Shown in pieces: positions 22,580 to 32,164 of a DNA stretch of 64,000 nt. The DNA comes from Chryseobacterium panacisoli. Its GTDB lineage: Bacteria; Bacteroidota; Bacteroidia; Flavobacteriales; Weeksellaceae. How positions within the stretch are numbered: position 1 is the first letter of the stretch; each line of letters opens with the position of its first letter. Location of the stretch: positions 62,001 to 126,000 of the forward strand of contig NZ_VTRU01000007.1 of NCBI RefSeq assembly GCF_008274625.1, written 5' to 3'. The position numbers were made by a program, and so were the translations under genes. The notes under the pieces are model-generated. The model saw only the letters and a program-made list of their open reading frames with translations. It did not search any database and had not been told where the DNA came from.

Positions 22580-23461
22580 TTATCTTGGTAAGCCTCTTTT
22601 TAAAGCCATTTCTGCCCTTTTCACGGCCATTTTCTCTTTCCAGTCCATGTAACTCTTTTTGAAATTGGATTTCATGATGTCGTCAAATTTACGCTGTACA
22701 GTAAGGTTCCATAAAGAATGTGCTTTTACTGCCCATGATTTGTCCCATGCTCTTAAAGAAATAGAGAAACTTCCATCCAGGTATTTCATCCAGTGCCACC
22801 ATCCTGTAGGCATGAATAAAGTATCTCCGTGCTCAAGGTAACATTCAATTCCTTCTACACCATCCAATGCAGGAAATTTCGCGAAATCAGGATTTTCTAT
22901 ATCATAATCTTCTAGCGCGTAGGTTGCATATGGTATCTGATAAAGTCTTTCTCTCCACTTATAATCGAAAAGAAGAATATGTTTTCTTCCATTGAAGTGA
23001 GTGTGGAAAATATGTGCCATATCAATATCAAAATGAAGGAATGTTTCAGATCCTTTTCCACCGAAGAACATATTCGGATATTTATCCAGGAATCCTCCCA
23101 TGAGTTCTTTGGGCGAAATATAATCTTTCAAAAGATTTGGTGCAAATTTTATAGGGTCAAAAAGGAATATTCTCAGATCAGTAGGTTCCCGCTGAATGAG
23201 ATCTATATAATCTCCAAATTTCATTTTTGCGGCAGAAGAATTGATGGGAGCAGAAGGATCTGCTTTTGAGCTGTCATATAAAGGAACCTCTACATCTCCT
23301 ACTACCTCCTTCATGTATTCCATTGTCCATTTTTGGTAAGCAGGCCACTTTTTTGCCATATTCTTGATGACAACGGGCCTTCTTGGCTTCAGATATTTTT
23401 CGTAGAATTCCTCTTTAGAAATGTCATCTACAATATCTATAGGCTTTAAAATAATTCCCAT
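22580..23461 (-). CDS. Cupin_8/JmjC-like 2OG-Fe(II) oxygenase
   Basis: The ATG at 23461 (MGIILKPIDIVDD) is preferred; the longer frame begins with a TTG at 23482 that lies inside the promoter box. The 293-residue protein has RPVVIKNMAKKWPAYQKWT, NMFFGGKGSETFLHFDIDMAHIFH (Fe ligands His and Asp in HFD), and GDTLFMPTGWWHWMKYLDGSFSISLRAW with the distal His. This is the cupin_8 family, related to FIH and JmjC hydroxylases. Its protein substrate is unknown. The gene is monocistronic. Confidence 0.88.
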   Translation of the reverse strand: MGIILKPIDIVDDISKEEFYEKYLKPRRPVVIKNMAKKWPAYQKWTMEYMKEVVGDVEVPLYDSSKADPSAPINSSAAKMKFGDYIDLIQREPTDLRIFLFDPIKFAPNLLKDYISPKELMGGFLDKYPNMFFGGKGSETFLHFDIDMAHIFHTHFNGRKHILLFDYKWRERLYQIPYATYALEDYDIENPDFAKFPALDGVEGIECYLEHGDTLFMPTGWWHWMKYLDGSFSISLRAWDKSWAVKAHSLWNLTVQRKFDDIMKSNFKKSYMDWKEKMAVKRAEMALKRGLPR

Positions 23462-23479
23462 TTTAGTAAATTTATATGA

Positions 23480-23487
23480 CAAAATTA
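23480..23487 (-). promoter_or_regulatory. -7 promoter box of the cupin_8 gene
   Basis: Read on the minus strand it is TAATTTTG, an exact TAnnTTTG, 18 bp before the ATG at 23461; it overlaps the rejected TTG start. Confidence 0.6.
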
Positions 23488-23899
23488 TTAAATAAATGTT
23501 AACGAACCTCCTCTTTAATTTTTTTTTAATCTATGATTCAAATCAGATTTTGCTATTTGGAATAGTTAAAAATATTATTTTTTTTATTAATTGATCAAAA
23601 CTCTCTTTTCGTTGTAAAAACAGAATTAAAATGACTTTATACTACATCAATCATCTATAATCAACCCAATATCGGGTGGGGATTTATTATTGATTAATAT
23701 GAAGTATTTATTGAATGGATTGTTTTTTTTAACAAATCATAAAGTCATGAATTTTAAAACAGATATTGTAAGGTAAATAAAAACAGGGAGTCTGATATAT
23801 TATATCTATAATGTTTCTGTTAAAACACAAAAAAATCAAAAATTGTTTTGTTAATTATAGTTAATAATTTAAAAGAATTTACAATTAGTTTTTTAAGGC

Positions 23900-23929
23900 T
23901 TGTAAAAAGTTAAATTATAACTATGTTTG
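23900..23929 (+). promoter_or_regulatory. Consensus promoter of the outer-membrane receptor gene
   Basis: TTG at 23900-23902 and TATGTTTG at 23922-23929 are 19 bp apart, an ideal Bacteroidota promoter. The leader would be about 90 nt. Confidence 0.75.
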
Positions 23930-24024
23930 TAGTGATAATGGATTTAACTTTTACTTATAAAAGGCATCTTTATAAAAGTGTAACAAAAAACAACAATGAT
24001 TAACTAATTGAGCAAATAATAGGT

Positions 24025-26802
24025 ATGAAAAAAAATATTTCTTTATTTCTGATGCTTTTCTTTACTGTGATCACTTTTGCACAGAAGACCGTTACAGGAA
24101 AGATTACTGATGATGATGGCGTAGCAATACCAAGTGCCAGTGTTACCGTAGAAGAACCAGGTAAAGATGCTATTTTGGCTTACGGAATTACCAATTCTAA
24201 AGGAGAATACAAAGTAACTTTCACTTCAGCAGAATCCAATGTAGATCTTAAAGTGAAAGCATTCAATCAGAAACCGCTTACAAAGCAAATCAGTAACAGC
24301 GACCAGACTCTGAATTTTAAAATGCAGTCTGAAGCTACAGAAATTAAAGAAGTTCAGCTGAAAACAAAAATGATTACCGCAAGAGGTGATACCATTTCTT
24401 ATGATCTTAAGGCTTTCAACAGTAAAAATGACAGAACCCTGGCGGATGTAATGAAAAAGATCCCAGGAATTGAAGTCAATAATGACGGAACAATTCTTTA
24501 TCAGGGAAATGCCATTAATAAATTCTATGTCAACGGGAAAGACCTTATGGAAGGTGGCTATGGTACTATCAACAATTCACTTCCGAAAGATGCCGTACAG
24601 AAAGTGGAAGTACTAGAAAACCACCAGCCGGTAAAAATACTTCAGGACAAAGTGCCTTCAGATCAGGCGGCCATCAATATCAAACTGAAAAACTCCGTAA
24701 CCATGACTGGTAGAGGAGAAGTAGGAACAGGATTCGGAGATCCATGGCTTTGGAATGTAAAACTGACCCCAATGTTCTTTGGACAGAAAAGCCAGTGGGT
24801 AGTCAATTATAAAACCAATAATATGGGTGAGCAGGTGGAAAATGAAGGAAATATTCTGGCATTTGGAAGCTCATGGGAAGGAAGAAGAAGTAATATTTCT
24901 CAGAATAACTGGTTGAATGTGGAGAATGCGTCGACTCCAAATCTGCCAGTGAAAAGGTATTTGATGAATAATGTTCATTATTTGTCTGCGAATTTCTTAA
25001 CAAATATTGATAAAAAGAAAGAATGGGAATTAAAGGTTAATGCAAATTATACCAACAATGCAGTGGAAAGGGAAGATTATAATGAAACGACTTATTTCCC
25101 AACTAAAGATAGACCACAACAGTCAACGGTAGTAATGAGTACCAGAAATAATTTTTATACGGATAAACTGAAAGGTGAATTGATTTTTACCAAGAACGCT
25201 AAGAAAGGGTTCTTTAAAAATACCACAAGTTTCAGCCAGTTCTGGAATGCAGACAGAGCTTTTGCAGACAGAGCTGGAAGATCTGGAAATCAAGCTGTGG
25301 AATCTCCTACATCATCTTTTCAAAATTCATTGAGTACTATCATCCCCTGGGGAGAAAAGATGGTGAATTTCAAATCATATATCAATTACCAGGACGATCA
25401 ACAGACATTGACAGTAGATCCGGCAAGTTATTTACAGTTGCCATATAAACTTCCAAAGGTAAATCCAAATGATCCGAATGAAAAAGATAAATATGGTGTT
25501 GTAAATTTTGCACCAGGAACTTTAGCATTACAACAGTTCAGATTAAAAACTTTAGATACTTCACATTCAGCAAATATCAGTTTTTCTACAAAAGGGTGGA
25601 CATTCACTCCTCAGGTGGGATTTGATTTTTCTACAGATAAGCTAAATACAAACTTTGATGGACAGGCGGTTCCTAATCCTTCTGTTCCAAATGATGTTCC
25701 ACCAAATTTCAGTGATGGTATTTATGAAAACAACCTGAAATTTACAGAAATTGTTCCTACAGCTTCAGTAGGAGTTAATTATAAATCTGAAGCTTGGAGT
25801 ATTTTTGCTAATTTCCCAGCAAATTTCAACAACATTAAGGCTGAAGATGACCTAAGAGGGGTGTCAAAATCACTAAATAAGACAACATTCACTCCAAACG
25901 CATTTGTTCAGTATTCATTTGCTTCATTTTGGAAAGCAAGCCTGAACGGAAACATCAGCAACAATTTTGGAGATATTCAGACGGCTTATGCGGGATATAT
26001 GTTATTAAGTCCAAGAGGATTTAATGTGATGGATCCCAATAATCCAATTCCTCAAATAACTTCAAAAAGTGCAGGATCACGGATTGAATACAGAAACCCA
26101 TTAAACAATCTATTCTTTAATATAAATTATTCATTGAGTGATAGTAAAAGAAACTTACTTTCTTCTCCAATTTTGGATGCAGCAACGGGTTCTACTTTAA
26201 TAAGATACATTGAAAGAGAGAATCATTCAAAGACCAATAGATTCAATATTGAGGTTGGTAAATATTTTCCAAAATTCAAAACCAATGCTTCTGTGAACTA
26301 TGGAAATACATTGTCAAAATCTGATGCATTCTTGGATGATACACAATATTTAAGTAAAAACAATACTCAGACTTACGGGCTTAAGTTTAATAATACCTAT
26401 TTCAGCTGGGCAAGTATAGATTATACCCTTAATTTATCAAGAAACAAACAGGATAATATTGGTTTAAGTACTAATCAAAGCAGACTTGGAGTAAATACAG
26501 GGTTTAATCACAATTTGGCAGTTTATTTCTATCCACTAGAAAATCATACGATTGGATTCAATTGGGATCAGGTAAATACAAGTGATGGAATTAATAAATA
26601 CAAGAATGGATTCTATGATGTTTCATATCAGTTTTCTTGGTCTAAAAAGAAAATTGACTTTGAAATTAAATGGTTAAATATCGCTAACAGAAAATTCTTT
26701 GAAACGTATAATATTAATCAAACAACGAACAGCTCTTCTTACACGAAGATCCAACTCCGCCCTAGCCAGGTCATGTTAACGGTAAAATTCAACTTTAAAT
26801 AA
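24025..26802 (+). CDS. Outer-membrane beta-barrel receptor with carboxypeptidase-regulatory-like domain
   Basis: The 925-residue protein has a signal peptide ending FAQ, a CarboxypepD_reg-like Ig domain (VTGKITDDDGVAIPSASVTVEE, residues about 21-100), and a plug-like region with TLADVMKKIPGIEVNNDGTILYQG, VNGKDLMEGGYG and KDAVQKVEVLENHQPVKIL. A long beta-barrel follows and ends in an aromatic-terminated strand (MLTVKFNFK). It is TonB-receptor-like, though no clear TonB box is seen. Such proteins are frequently encoded with GLPGLI proteins, as at 27541 here, and the pair probably handles export, assembly or uptake of an unknown substrate. Confidence 0.88.
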   Translation: MKKNISLFLMLFFTVITFAQKTVTGKITDDDGVAIPSASVTVEEPGKDAILAYGITNSKGEYKVTFTSAESNVDLKVKAFNQKPLTKQISNSDQTLNFKMQSEATEIKEVQLKTKMITARGDTISYDLKAFNSKNDRTLADVMKKIPGIEVNNDGTILYQGNAINKFYVNGKDLMEGGYGTINNSLPKDAVQKVEVLENHQPVKILQDKVPSDQAAINIKLKNSVTMTGRGEVGTGFGDPWLWNVKLTPMFFGQKSQWVVNYKTNNMGEQVENEGNILAFGSSWEGRRSNISQNNWLNVENASTPNLPVKRYLMNNVHYLSANFLTNIDKKKEWELKVNANYTNNAVEREDYNETTYFPTKDRPQQSTVVMSTRNNFYTDKLKGELIFTKNAKKGFFKNTTSFSQFWNADRAFADRAGRSGNQAVESPTSSFQNSLSTIIPWGEKMVNFKSYINYQDDQQTLTVDPASYLQLPYKLPKVNPNDPNEKDKYGVVNFAPGTLALQQFRLKTLDTSHSANISFSTKGWTFTPQVGFDFSTDKLNTNFDGQAVPNPSVPNDVPPNFSDGIYENNLKFTEIVPTASVGVNYKSEAWSIFANFPANFNNIKAEDDLRGVSKSLNKTTFTPNAFVQYSFASFWKASLNGNISNNFGDIQTAYAGYMLLSPRGFNVMDPNNPIPQITSKSAGSRIEYRNPLNNLFFNINYSLSDSKRNLLSSPILDAATGSTLIRYIERENHSKTNRFNIEVGKYFPKFKTNASVNYGNTLSKSDAFLDDTQYLSKNNTQTYGLKFNNTYFSWASIDYTLNLSRNKQDNIGLSTNQSRLGVNTGFNHNLAVYFYPLENHTIGFNWDQVNTSDGINKYKNGFYDVSYQFSWSKKKIDFEIKWLNIANRKFFETYNINQTTNSSSYTKIQLRPSQVMLTVKFNFK

Positions 26803-26808
26803 AATAAA

Positions 26809-26834
26809 AACCAATCCAGCCGGATTGGTTTTTT
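26809..26834. terminator. Terminator between receptor gene and dinB-like gene
   Basis: AACCAATCC-AGCC-GGATTGGTT hairpin followed by a T run; flanking A run allows use in both directions. Confidence 0.85.
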
Positions 26835-26859
26835 GTTGAGATATACTGATGTATTAAAA

Positions 26860-27357
26860 TTAAAAGCTTTGCTGGTCTGCTGAAGGCCCATAGCTTCCCG
26901 GCAAAGGAATGTTGTTCAGTCTGTAATATACTCCCAGTTGCGCTCTGTGATGCGTAATCTGGTTCAATGCATGGCGGATCGCTCCGTATTTGCTCCAGCT
27001 TGCCAGTTCATGACCGTCGTTTTTAATAGTCCAGCTGGGATTCAGGTCTTCTTCTGTGCTGTTTTCTAATGCTGTTTTTGCTGATTGATAATCTTCTTCC
27101 AGTTTTTTCTTAAGATCTTCTCTTGTAGAAAGAACGGTAGGTTTGTAGTCTCCTTTTCCAAAATCCAGTTCGGAAGTATTTAAAATTGTGTTTGGCCATT
27201 CAAAAACTTCTACAAGGTGGGTGGCAAGAGGCATCATTTTCATGCTTTTTTCATGGGGAGCGAAGTCATTTTTTCCTTCGGGAAACAAATCAATAAACTT
27301 TTTTGTGGTTTGATATTCTCCCTCCAGTTCAGATCTTAATTGAGATAACGTGTCCAT
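26860..27357 (-). CDS. DinB-family (DfsB-like) four-helix protein
   Basis: The 165-residue protein has the DinB-like helical bundle pattern with the metal-site histidines spread as in the family: ATHLVEVFEWP (first His), and IRHALNQITHHRAQLGVYYRL (the paired histidines). Proteins of this fold bind a divalent metal and include thiol transferases and damage-inducible proteins; the exact reaction is unknown. It lies on the opposite strand between the receptor and GLPGLI genes and so splits what is usually a contiguous pair. Confidence 0.88.
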   Translation of the reverse strand: MDTLSQLRSELEGEYQTTKKFIDLFPEGKNDFAPHEKSMKMMPLATHLVEVFEWPNTILNTSELDFGKGDYKPTVLSTREDLKKKLEEDYQSAKTALENSTEEDLNPSWTIKNDGHELASWSKYGAIRHALNQITHHRAQLGVYYRLNNIPLPGSYGPSADQQSF

Positions 27358-27540
27358 AATATTTTGTTTTTTAGAAACTTAAAGGTAAGCGTTTTAAAAA
27401 TGAAACTGTTTTAAGAGAATCATAATTTTTTAGTCACCATGTAATCCGGAGGAGATAAATCTTTTTGCTAAAAAATAAAATTTCAAAAAAACTGTAACAA
27501 AAGTAGTCATGTGATAACTAATTATATAAAACTTGTTATA

Positions 27541-28440
27541 ATGAAAAAGTTATTCTCCATATTTCTTATTGCTCTGTTTGCGTTTGCAGGAGCTCAGGAA
27601 TCAAAGGAAGCTGCAAACCGTTTCTTTTATGAACTGACTTTTAAGCCGAAGAAAGACTCGGCGAAGCTTGAGAAAGTAATTATGGCTCTTGATATAGTTA
27701 AAGACAGATCTGTTTATAGAGACTTTACAGCTATTGGACAAGATTCTATTCTGAAAGTTCAGTTTGAAGCAATGCAAAAGGCAGGAGTTTATAAAGATCT
27801 ATCTAAATCTTTCAAAATGCCAAAGTTTTCTGCAAAAATAGTGAAGACTTATCCGGATATGAAAATCCAATATGTTGAGAGAATAGCAAGCGGATTTTCT
27901 CCTATGAGTATCGGATATAATGAAACTTTAAAATTAGACTGGAAAATTTCTAACGAAAAAGCTAAAATTGGATCCTACAATGCTCAGAAAGCAACAACGG
28001 AATTTGCAGGAAAGAAATGGACAGCCTGGTTCAGCTCAGAGCTTCCTTTTCAGGATGGACCGTATAAATTTTCAGGACTTCCGGGCTTGATCGTAAAGAT
28101 TGAGGACGAAGGCAAAAATTATTCTTGGGTTCTTCAGGGAAATAAAAAAGTTCCAGATTGGGAAGAATTGACATACATGGAAAAGCTCTCCAACCTTGGT
28201 TTAAAAGTGACTGAAATGCCGAGAGAAAAGTTTGAAAAAACATTCAATGATTTCAAAAAAGATCCATTTTCTTCTGTAAGACCTATGATGACACAGGAAA
28301 TGATGTCTAAATCAATTCCTGGAATGGATGGAACAATCGGAGACATGATGAAGAAGCAAGAAAAGATGTATAAAGATTTCTTCAATGCCAATGACAATCC
28401 AATAGAAAAAGAACAAGCTTCAGACGTGAAGAAAAAATAA
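27541..28440 (+). CDS. GLPGLI family exported protein
   Basis: The ATG at 27541 (MKKLFSIFLIALFAFAGAQ) gives a clean signal peptide; the upstream in-frame start at 27511 would bury it. The 299-residue protein contains the name-giving motif FSGLPGLIVKIEDEG about two thirds along, preceded by the family's typical TAWFSSELPFQDGPYKF. The C-terminus is Met- and Lys-rich. GLPGLI proteins are periplasmic or surface-exported partners of large outer-membrane barrels in Bacteroidota. Function is unknown; the partner is probably the receptor at 24025. Confidence 0.93.
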   Translation: MKKLFSIFLIALFAFAGAQESKEAANRFFYELTFKPKKDSAKLEKVIMALDIVKDRSVYRDFTAIGQDSILKVQFEAMQKAGVYKDLSKSFKMPKFSAKIVKTYPDMKIQYVERIASGFSPMSIGYNETLKLDWKISNEKAKIGSYNAQKATTEFAGKKWTAWFSSELPFQDGPYKFSGLPGLIVKIEDEGKNYSWVLQGNKKVPDWEELTYMEKLSNLGLKVTEMPREKFEKTFNDFKKDPFSSVRPMMTQEMMSKSIPGMDGTIGDMMKKQEKMYKDFFNANDNPIEKEQASDVKKK

Positions 28441-28518
28441 GCATTCATATCAACTAAATTATATTTTGAATCACCCCAGATACAGCAATGTGTTTGGGGT
28501 GATTTCTTTTATCTCAAA

Positions 28519-28547
28519 ACGTTATTTAGATTAAATTTAAATAACGT
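28519..28547. promoter_or_regulatory. 29-bp palindromic operator at the feoAB promoter
   Basis: Left arm ACGTTATTTAGATT, centre A, right arm AATTTAAATAACGT: 13 of 14 positions are complementary. It abuts and by one base overlaps the -7 box, so a repressor bound here would block RNA polymerase. An iron-responsive DtxR/Fur-type factor is the natural candidate. Confidence 0.7.
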
Positions 28548-28554
28548 ATATTTG
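28547..28554 (+). promoter_or_regulatory. -7 promoter box of feoAB
   Basis: TATATTTG, exact TAnnTTTG; the start point would be about 28561, some 13 nt before the feoA start codon. Confidence 0.65.
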
Positions 28555-28573
28555 CAGGACTAAAAATTAGGCT

Positions 28574-28828
28574 TTGAAAGAGAAAGGATTACATAAATTA
28601 AGTGGATTCCCTAAAAACAAAATGGGGAAGATATTGGGGTATGATAATGACCATCTGAAAATGCCCAATAAAATCATTGAAATGGGGCTTCTTCCGGAAA
28701 CCACTTTCAGAATTTTGTATCAGGCTCCGTTCAATGGGCCAATGTATGTGGAGTTTGGAGCAGAAAAAAGCCGGATTGCTCTTCGTGAGGAAGAAGGAGA
28801 TTACATCATTGTTGAAGAATTGAATTAA
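28574..28828 (+). CDS. feoA: FeoA, ferrous iron transport accessory protein
   Basis: The TTG at 28574 is taken as start because no ATG precedes the conserved N-terminus (LHKLSGFPKNKMGKILGYD); the first ATG, at 28622, would cut it. The 84-residue protein is a FeoA SH3-like domain with IIEMGLLPETTFRILYQAPFNGPMYVEFG and IALREEEGDYIIVEEL. FeoA binds FeoB at the cytoplasmic face and modulates Fe2+ uptake. Its stop shares a base with the feoB ATG. Its promoter holds a large palindrome suggesting iron control. Confidence 0.93.
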   Translation: MKEKGLHKLSGFPKNKMGKILGYDNDHLKMPNKIIEMGLLPETTFRILYQAPFNGPMYVEFGAEKSRIALREEEGDYIIVEELN

Positions 28829-30861
28829 TGCAGGAAAACAAGAAAAAAAAGATACTTTTAGTCGGAAATCCTAATGTAGGAAAGTCAACGGTTTTCAATA
28901 CGCTTTGCAACAAAAAGCAGAAGACCGGGAACTATGCCGGCGTTACCGTTGCAAGCCATTCGGGAAGCTATACTTATAAAAACGAAGAGGTGGAAGTAAT
29001 AGATCTTCCCGGTTCATACAGCGTTTACCCGAGTTCAGAAGATGAAGCTATTTTTTCCAAATATCTTATTGATGAGCAGAAAAATTATGAAGGAGTTGTT
29101 TATATTCTTGAAGCACTGAGTTTGAAAAGAGGGCTGCTTCTGTTTCAGCAGATTCAGGATCTTGGGATTCCCATGGTTCTGATTGTCAATCAGATTGATC
29201 AGGCAGAAAGAAGAGGAATTACTATTGATATTCAAAAATTTTCCGACGCACTAGGCATTAAAATTATCCAGACTAACGCCAAGGAGCAGATCGGGATTGA
29301 TACGGTAAGAGAAGCGATTTACAACAATGAATTTGTAAAAACAAATACCGCTTCTTTTGAAACACCAAACGAACATAGAGATTTTATTCAGAAACTGGCC
29401 GCACATAAAGGTTTCGATAATGAATACAAAGCCTGGATGAGCCTTTCACTGGGAACAGATCTTGGCAGAATAAACTCAGTAATGGAACAATTGAATGAGG
29501 CGGATTCTAAAAGCTTGGTTCCAAAAAGATTACAGGTTCAGGAAACTGTTAGAAGATATCAGAACGTAGACAAGATACTGGCTGATGTAATTTCTAAAAA
29601 AGCCCAGTTCAAAGAATTATTGACTGAAAAACTGGATAAAGTTTTAGTTCATAAATTCTGGGGGTATGTTGTTTTCTTACTGATCCTGCTTGTTATTTTT
29701 CAAAGTGTTTTCTTCCTTGCGGAATATCCAATGAACTGGATCGAAGAAACTTTCTCATGGCTGGCAGCATTTACAAGTGAACATCTTCCTGAAGGACCAA
29801 TTAATTCACTGATTTCAAACGGAATCGTTCCGGGAATCGGAGGAATTGTGGTTTTTGCACCACAGATCGGAATCCTGTTGTATTTCCTTTATCTGCTGGA
29901 AGACTCAGGATATATGGCAAGAGTTGTATTCCTGATGGACAGGTTGCTTCGTCCTTTCGGACTTAACGGAAAAAGTATTGTTCCCCTGGTATCGGGAACG
30001 GCCTGTGCTATTCCTGCGGTAATTTCTACCAGAAACATTGAAAATGTAAAAGAAAGATTGCTGACCATATTGGTAACACCATTTATGACGTGTTCTGCGA
30101 GACTTCCGGTGTATAGTATTATTATCGGACTGATTATCTCAGAAGGGACATTTTTAGGAATAAAATATAAAGCGCTGGTTTTGATGGGAATGTATCTCCT
30201 GGGTTTCTTAGTCGCGTTATTCTCAGCAGCAATCCTGAAAAGATTTATTAAAAGCAAAGGAAAAACATACCTGGTAATGGACCTTCCGGCCTATAAAAAA
30301 CCACTTTTTGGCTACGATCTTAAAATGGTTTTGGGGAAAGTATGGGACTTCATTACCGGAGCCGGAAAAATAATTTTCATTGTAAGCGTTATTATCTGGT
30401 TCCTGAGCTATTTCGGACCAAGTCAGAAAACAAACGAATTGGTAGCTACAGACGTTCATCTTGACCACTCTTACCTTGCCAAAATGGGTAAAGGAATAGA
30501 GCCTGTAATTGCTCCTCTGGGCTACGACTGGAAAATGGGTGTAGGAATTCTTACCAGCTTCGTGGCAAGAGAAGTGTTCGTAGGAACTATGTCTACACTT
30601 TACAGTTTGGAGGATGATGCTCCGGAAGTAAAAGTAATTGATAAAATGAGAAGAGATGTAAAACCAAACGGAGAAAAAGTCTTCAGCTTTGCAACCGGAA
30701 TATCGGTTCTTCTTTTCTATGCGTTTGCAATGCAGTGTGTTTCTACACTTGCAGTAGTCTACAGAGAAACCAAAAGCTGGAAATGGACTGGCTTTCAGGT
30801 GGTCATGATGACAGGTTTGGCATATTTTGTGTCGATGATAGTATATCAGATTTTAAAGTAA
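28828..30861 (+). CDS. feoB: FeoB, ferrous iron transporter GTPase
   Basis: The 677-residue protein has the cytosolic G domain (G1 LVGNPNVGKSTVFN, G3 VIDLPGSYS, G4 IVNQIDQ) and a helical spacer. About ten membrane segments follow, including the two Gate regions with GTACAIPAVISTR and CSARLPVYSIIIGL and the second Gate near LTSFVAREVFVGTM. It imports Fe2+ across the inner membrane. Length is typical for the compact Bacteroidota type. It overlaps feoA and the small gene downstream by single bases, so all three are translationally coupled. Confidence 0.97.
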   Translation: MQENKKKKILLVGNPNVGKSTVFNTLCNKKQKTGNYAGVTVASHSGSYTYKNEEVEVIDLPGSYSVYPSSEDEAIFSKYLIDEQKNYEGVVYILEALSLKRGLLLFQQIQDLGIPMVLIVNQIDQAERRGITIDIQKFSDALGIKIIQTNAKEQIGIDTVREAIYNNEFVKTNTASFETPNEHRDFIQKLAAHKGFDNEYKAWMSLSLGTDLGRINSVMEQLNEADSKSLVPKRLQVQETVRRYQNVDKILADVISKKAQFKELLTEKLDKVLVHKFWGYVVFLLILLVIFQSVFFLAEYPMNWIEETFSWLAAFTSEHLPEGPINSLISNGIVPGIGGIVVFAPQIGILLYFLYLLEDSGYMARVVFLMDRLLRPFGLNGKSIVPLVSGTACAIPAVISTRNIENVKERLLTILVTPFMTCSARLPVYSIIIGLIISEGTFLGIKYKALVLMGMYLLGFLVALFSAAILKRFIKSKGKTYLVMDLPAYKKPLFGYDLKMVLGKVWDFITGAGKIIFIVSVIIWFLSYFGPSQKTNELVATDVHLDHSYLAKMGKGIEPVIAPLGYDWKMGVGILTSFVAREVFVGTMSTLYSLEDDAPEVKVIDKMRRDVKPNGEKVFSFATGISVLLFYAFAMQCVSTLAVVYRETKSWKWTGFQVVMMTGLAYFVSMIVYQILK

Positions 30862-31013
30862 TGGACTCATCATTAATCTTTCAGTACGTACTTATCTTAT
30901 TAATTGTAGCATTTGCCTGCTACTCTTTATTTAAAGTACTTAAAAAGAATTTTGCACCTAAGAAATTCAGCTCCAAAAGAACCAACTGCGATAAAGATTG
31001 TGGCTGTTCTTAA
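30861..31013 (+). CDS. Small Cys-rich FeoB-associated membrane protein
   Basis: The ATG lies within the feoB stop (TAATG). The 50-residue product has one membrane helix (LIFQYVLILLIVAFACYSLF), then a basic stretch and a cysteine-rich tail CDKDCGCS. This layout is that of the FeoB-associated Cys-rich protein family, a stand-in for FeoC in many bacteria, possibly handling Fe or disulfides. Position and composition support the call; function is unproven. Confidence 0.85.
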   Translation: MDSSLIFQYVLILLIVAFACYSLFKVLKKNFAPKKFSSKRTNCDKDCGCS

Positions 31014-31079
31014 TACTGGGTTCATCGGATAATTGAAAAAAATGTAGTAATTTCATTTTTCTAATGTAAATTATTCGGT

Positions 31080-32096
31080 TTGAATTTTTTAAAAGCAGGA
31101 TCACTAGTATTATTTTCTTTATTTACCTTTCTGGTAAAGGCACAGTCAGATACAGTTAATACCAAATCTTATGCGGATCAGGTAATGATTCGTGTGAATC
31201 TTGATACCAATATCGAGAACTATGTCTTTTCATCAGGAGAAGGTAAGGATGCGTTCGAGATGGACCTGTCAATCAACAATAAAACCAAAACTTCCTTTTC
31301 AGTCGATTATAGAATTATAAGTGCGACAGTATCATTTTCACCCAGGTTTTTACAGGGAAACAATGAGGATGCAATGAAAGGAAAAAGCTCTTATACCGAT
31401 TTGAGCTTCAGATTCTTTCCCGGAAGATTGATCCAGAATGTTTATTATAAAAATGTAAACGGCTTTTACGTTGAAAATATGGAAGACCTTTCTCCCGGAT
31501 GGCAGGAAGGAAGAGATCCATATATTCAGTTTCCGGATTTAAGGGTTCAAACTTTTGGTGGCTCCACCTCCTATATTCTCAATAAAAATTTTTCAGCAAG
31601 AAGTATCTATACACAAGGAGAATGGCAGTATAAAAGTAGCGGAAGCTGGGTTCCTTTTGTAGATTATGACCTTACTATTTTCAGAAATAAAATTGATGGT
31701 ATAAAAAGCAAAGAGACTCAATATAATATCGGAGGAAATATAGGATATTTCTATAATTGGGTCATTGGCAAGAATGTGAATATCTCACCTTATCTGGCTG
31801 TTGGAATCGGAGGAAAATTCTCCAGTTACCGCGATGTTCAGAATTCAGGAACCAAAGAAAATGCACAGTATGCTACCATAAGAATGCAGGGCGGCCTTCA
31901 CATCGGGTATAATACAGACCGGTTCTTATTCGGTGGTAAAATGAATTTCAAGTCCTATGCCTATGATCAGAAAAACAACCAGACCGTAGAAAATAATAAC
32001 CTTTATGGACTGTTATATATAGGGTATCGTTTTGCACCACCGAAAGTTGTAAAAAATACCTATGATAAAATCCAAAAAAAGATTCCGGTCTTATAA
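31080..32096 (+). CDS. DUF4421 family exported protein
   Basis: The start is a TTG at 31080. An in-frame stop at 31062 rules out a much earlier start, and the only later ATG would remove the signal peptide MNFLKAGSLVLFSLFTFLVKAQ. The 338-residue protein matches DUF4421: KSYADQVMIRVNLDTNIENYVF, YTDLSFRFFPGRLIQNVYYKN, and a series of amphipathic strands ending in GLLYIGYRFAPP, suggestive of an outer-membrane barrel. Role unknown. A 66-bp gap separates it from the feo genes. Confidence 0.8.
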   Translation: MNFLKAGSLVLFSLFTFLVKAQSDTVNTKSYADQVMIRVNLDTNIENYVFSSGEGKDAFEMDLSINNKTKTSFSVDYRIISATVSFSPRFLQGNNEDAMKGKSSYTDLSFRFFPGRLIQNVYYKNVNGFYVENMEDLSPGWQEGRDPYIQFPDLRVQTFGGSTSYILNKNFSARSIYTQGEWQYKSSGSWVPFVDYDLTIFRNKIDGIKSKETQYNIGGNIGYFYNWVIGKNVNISPYLAVGIGGKFSSYRDVQNSGTKENAQYATIRMQGGLHIGYNTDRFLFGGKMNFKSYAYDQKNNQTVENNNLYGLLYIGYRFAPPKVVKNTYDKIQKKIPVL

Positions 32097-32114
32097 GTTG
32101 AAGGGTCTTTTAAG

Positions 32115-32122
32115 TATCTTTG
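32115..32122 (+). promoter_or_regulatory. -7 promoter box of glmM
   Basis: TATCTTTG, exact TAnnTTTG, 42 bp before the ATG at 32165. No -33 TTG at standard spacing. Confidence 0.5.
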
Positions 32123-32164
32123 CGTTGGAAAATTTAGAAAGAACAAAATAAAAGTAAAAACATC

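Larger units (their letters stand above)
23462..24024. other. Divergent AT-rich intergenic region
   Basis: This gap of about 560 bp is very AT-rich. It holds a promoter box for each flanking gene (23480 on the minus strand, 23900-23929 on the plus strand) and no recognisable gene, RNA or repeat. Confidence 0.6.
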
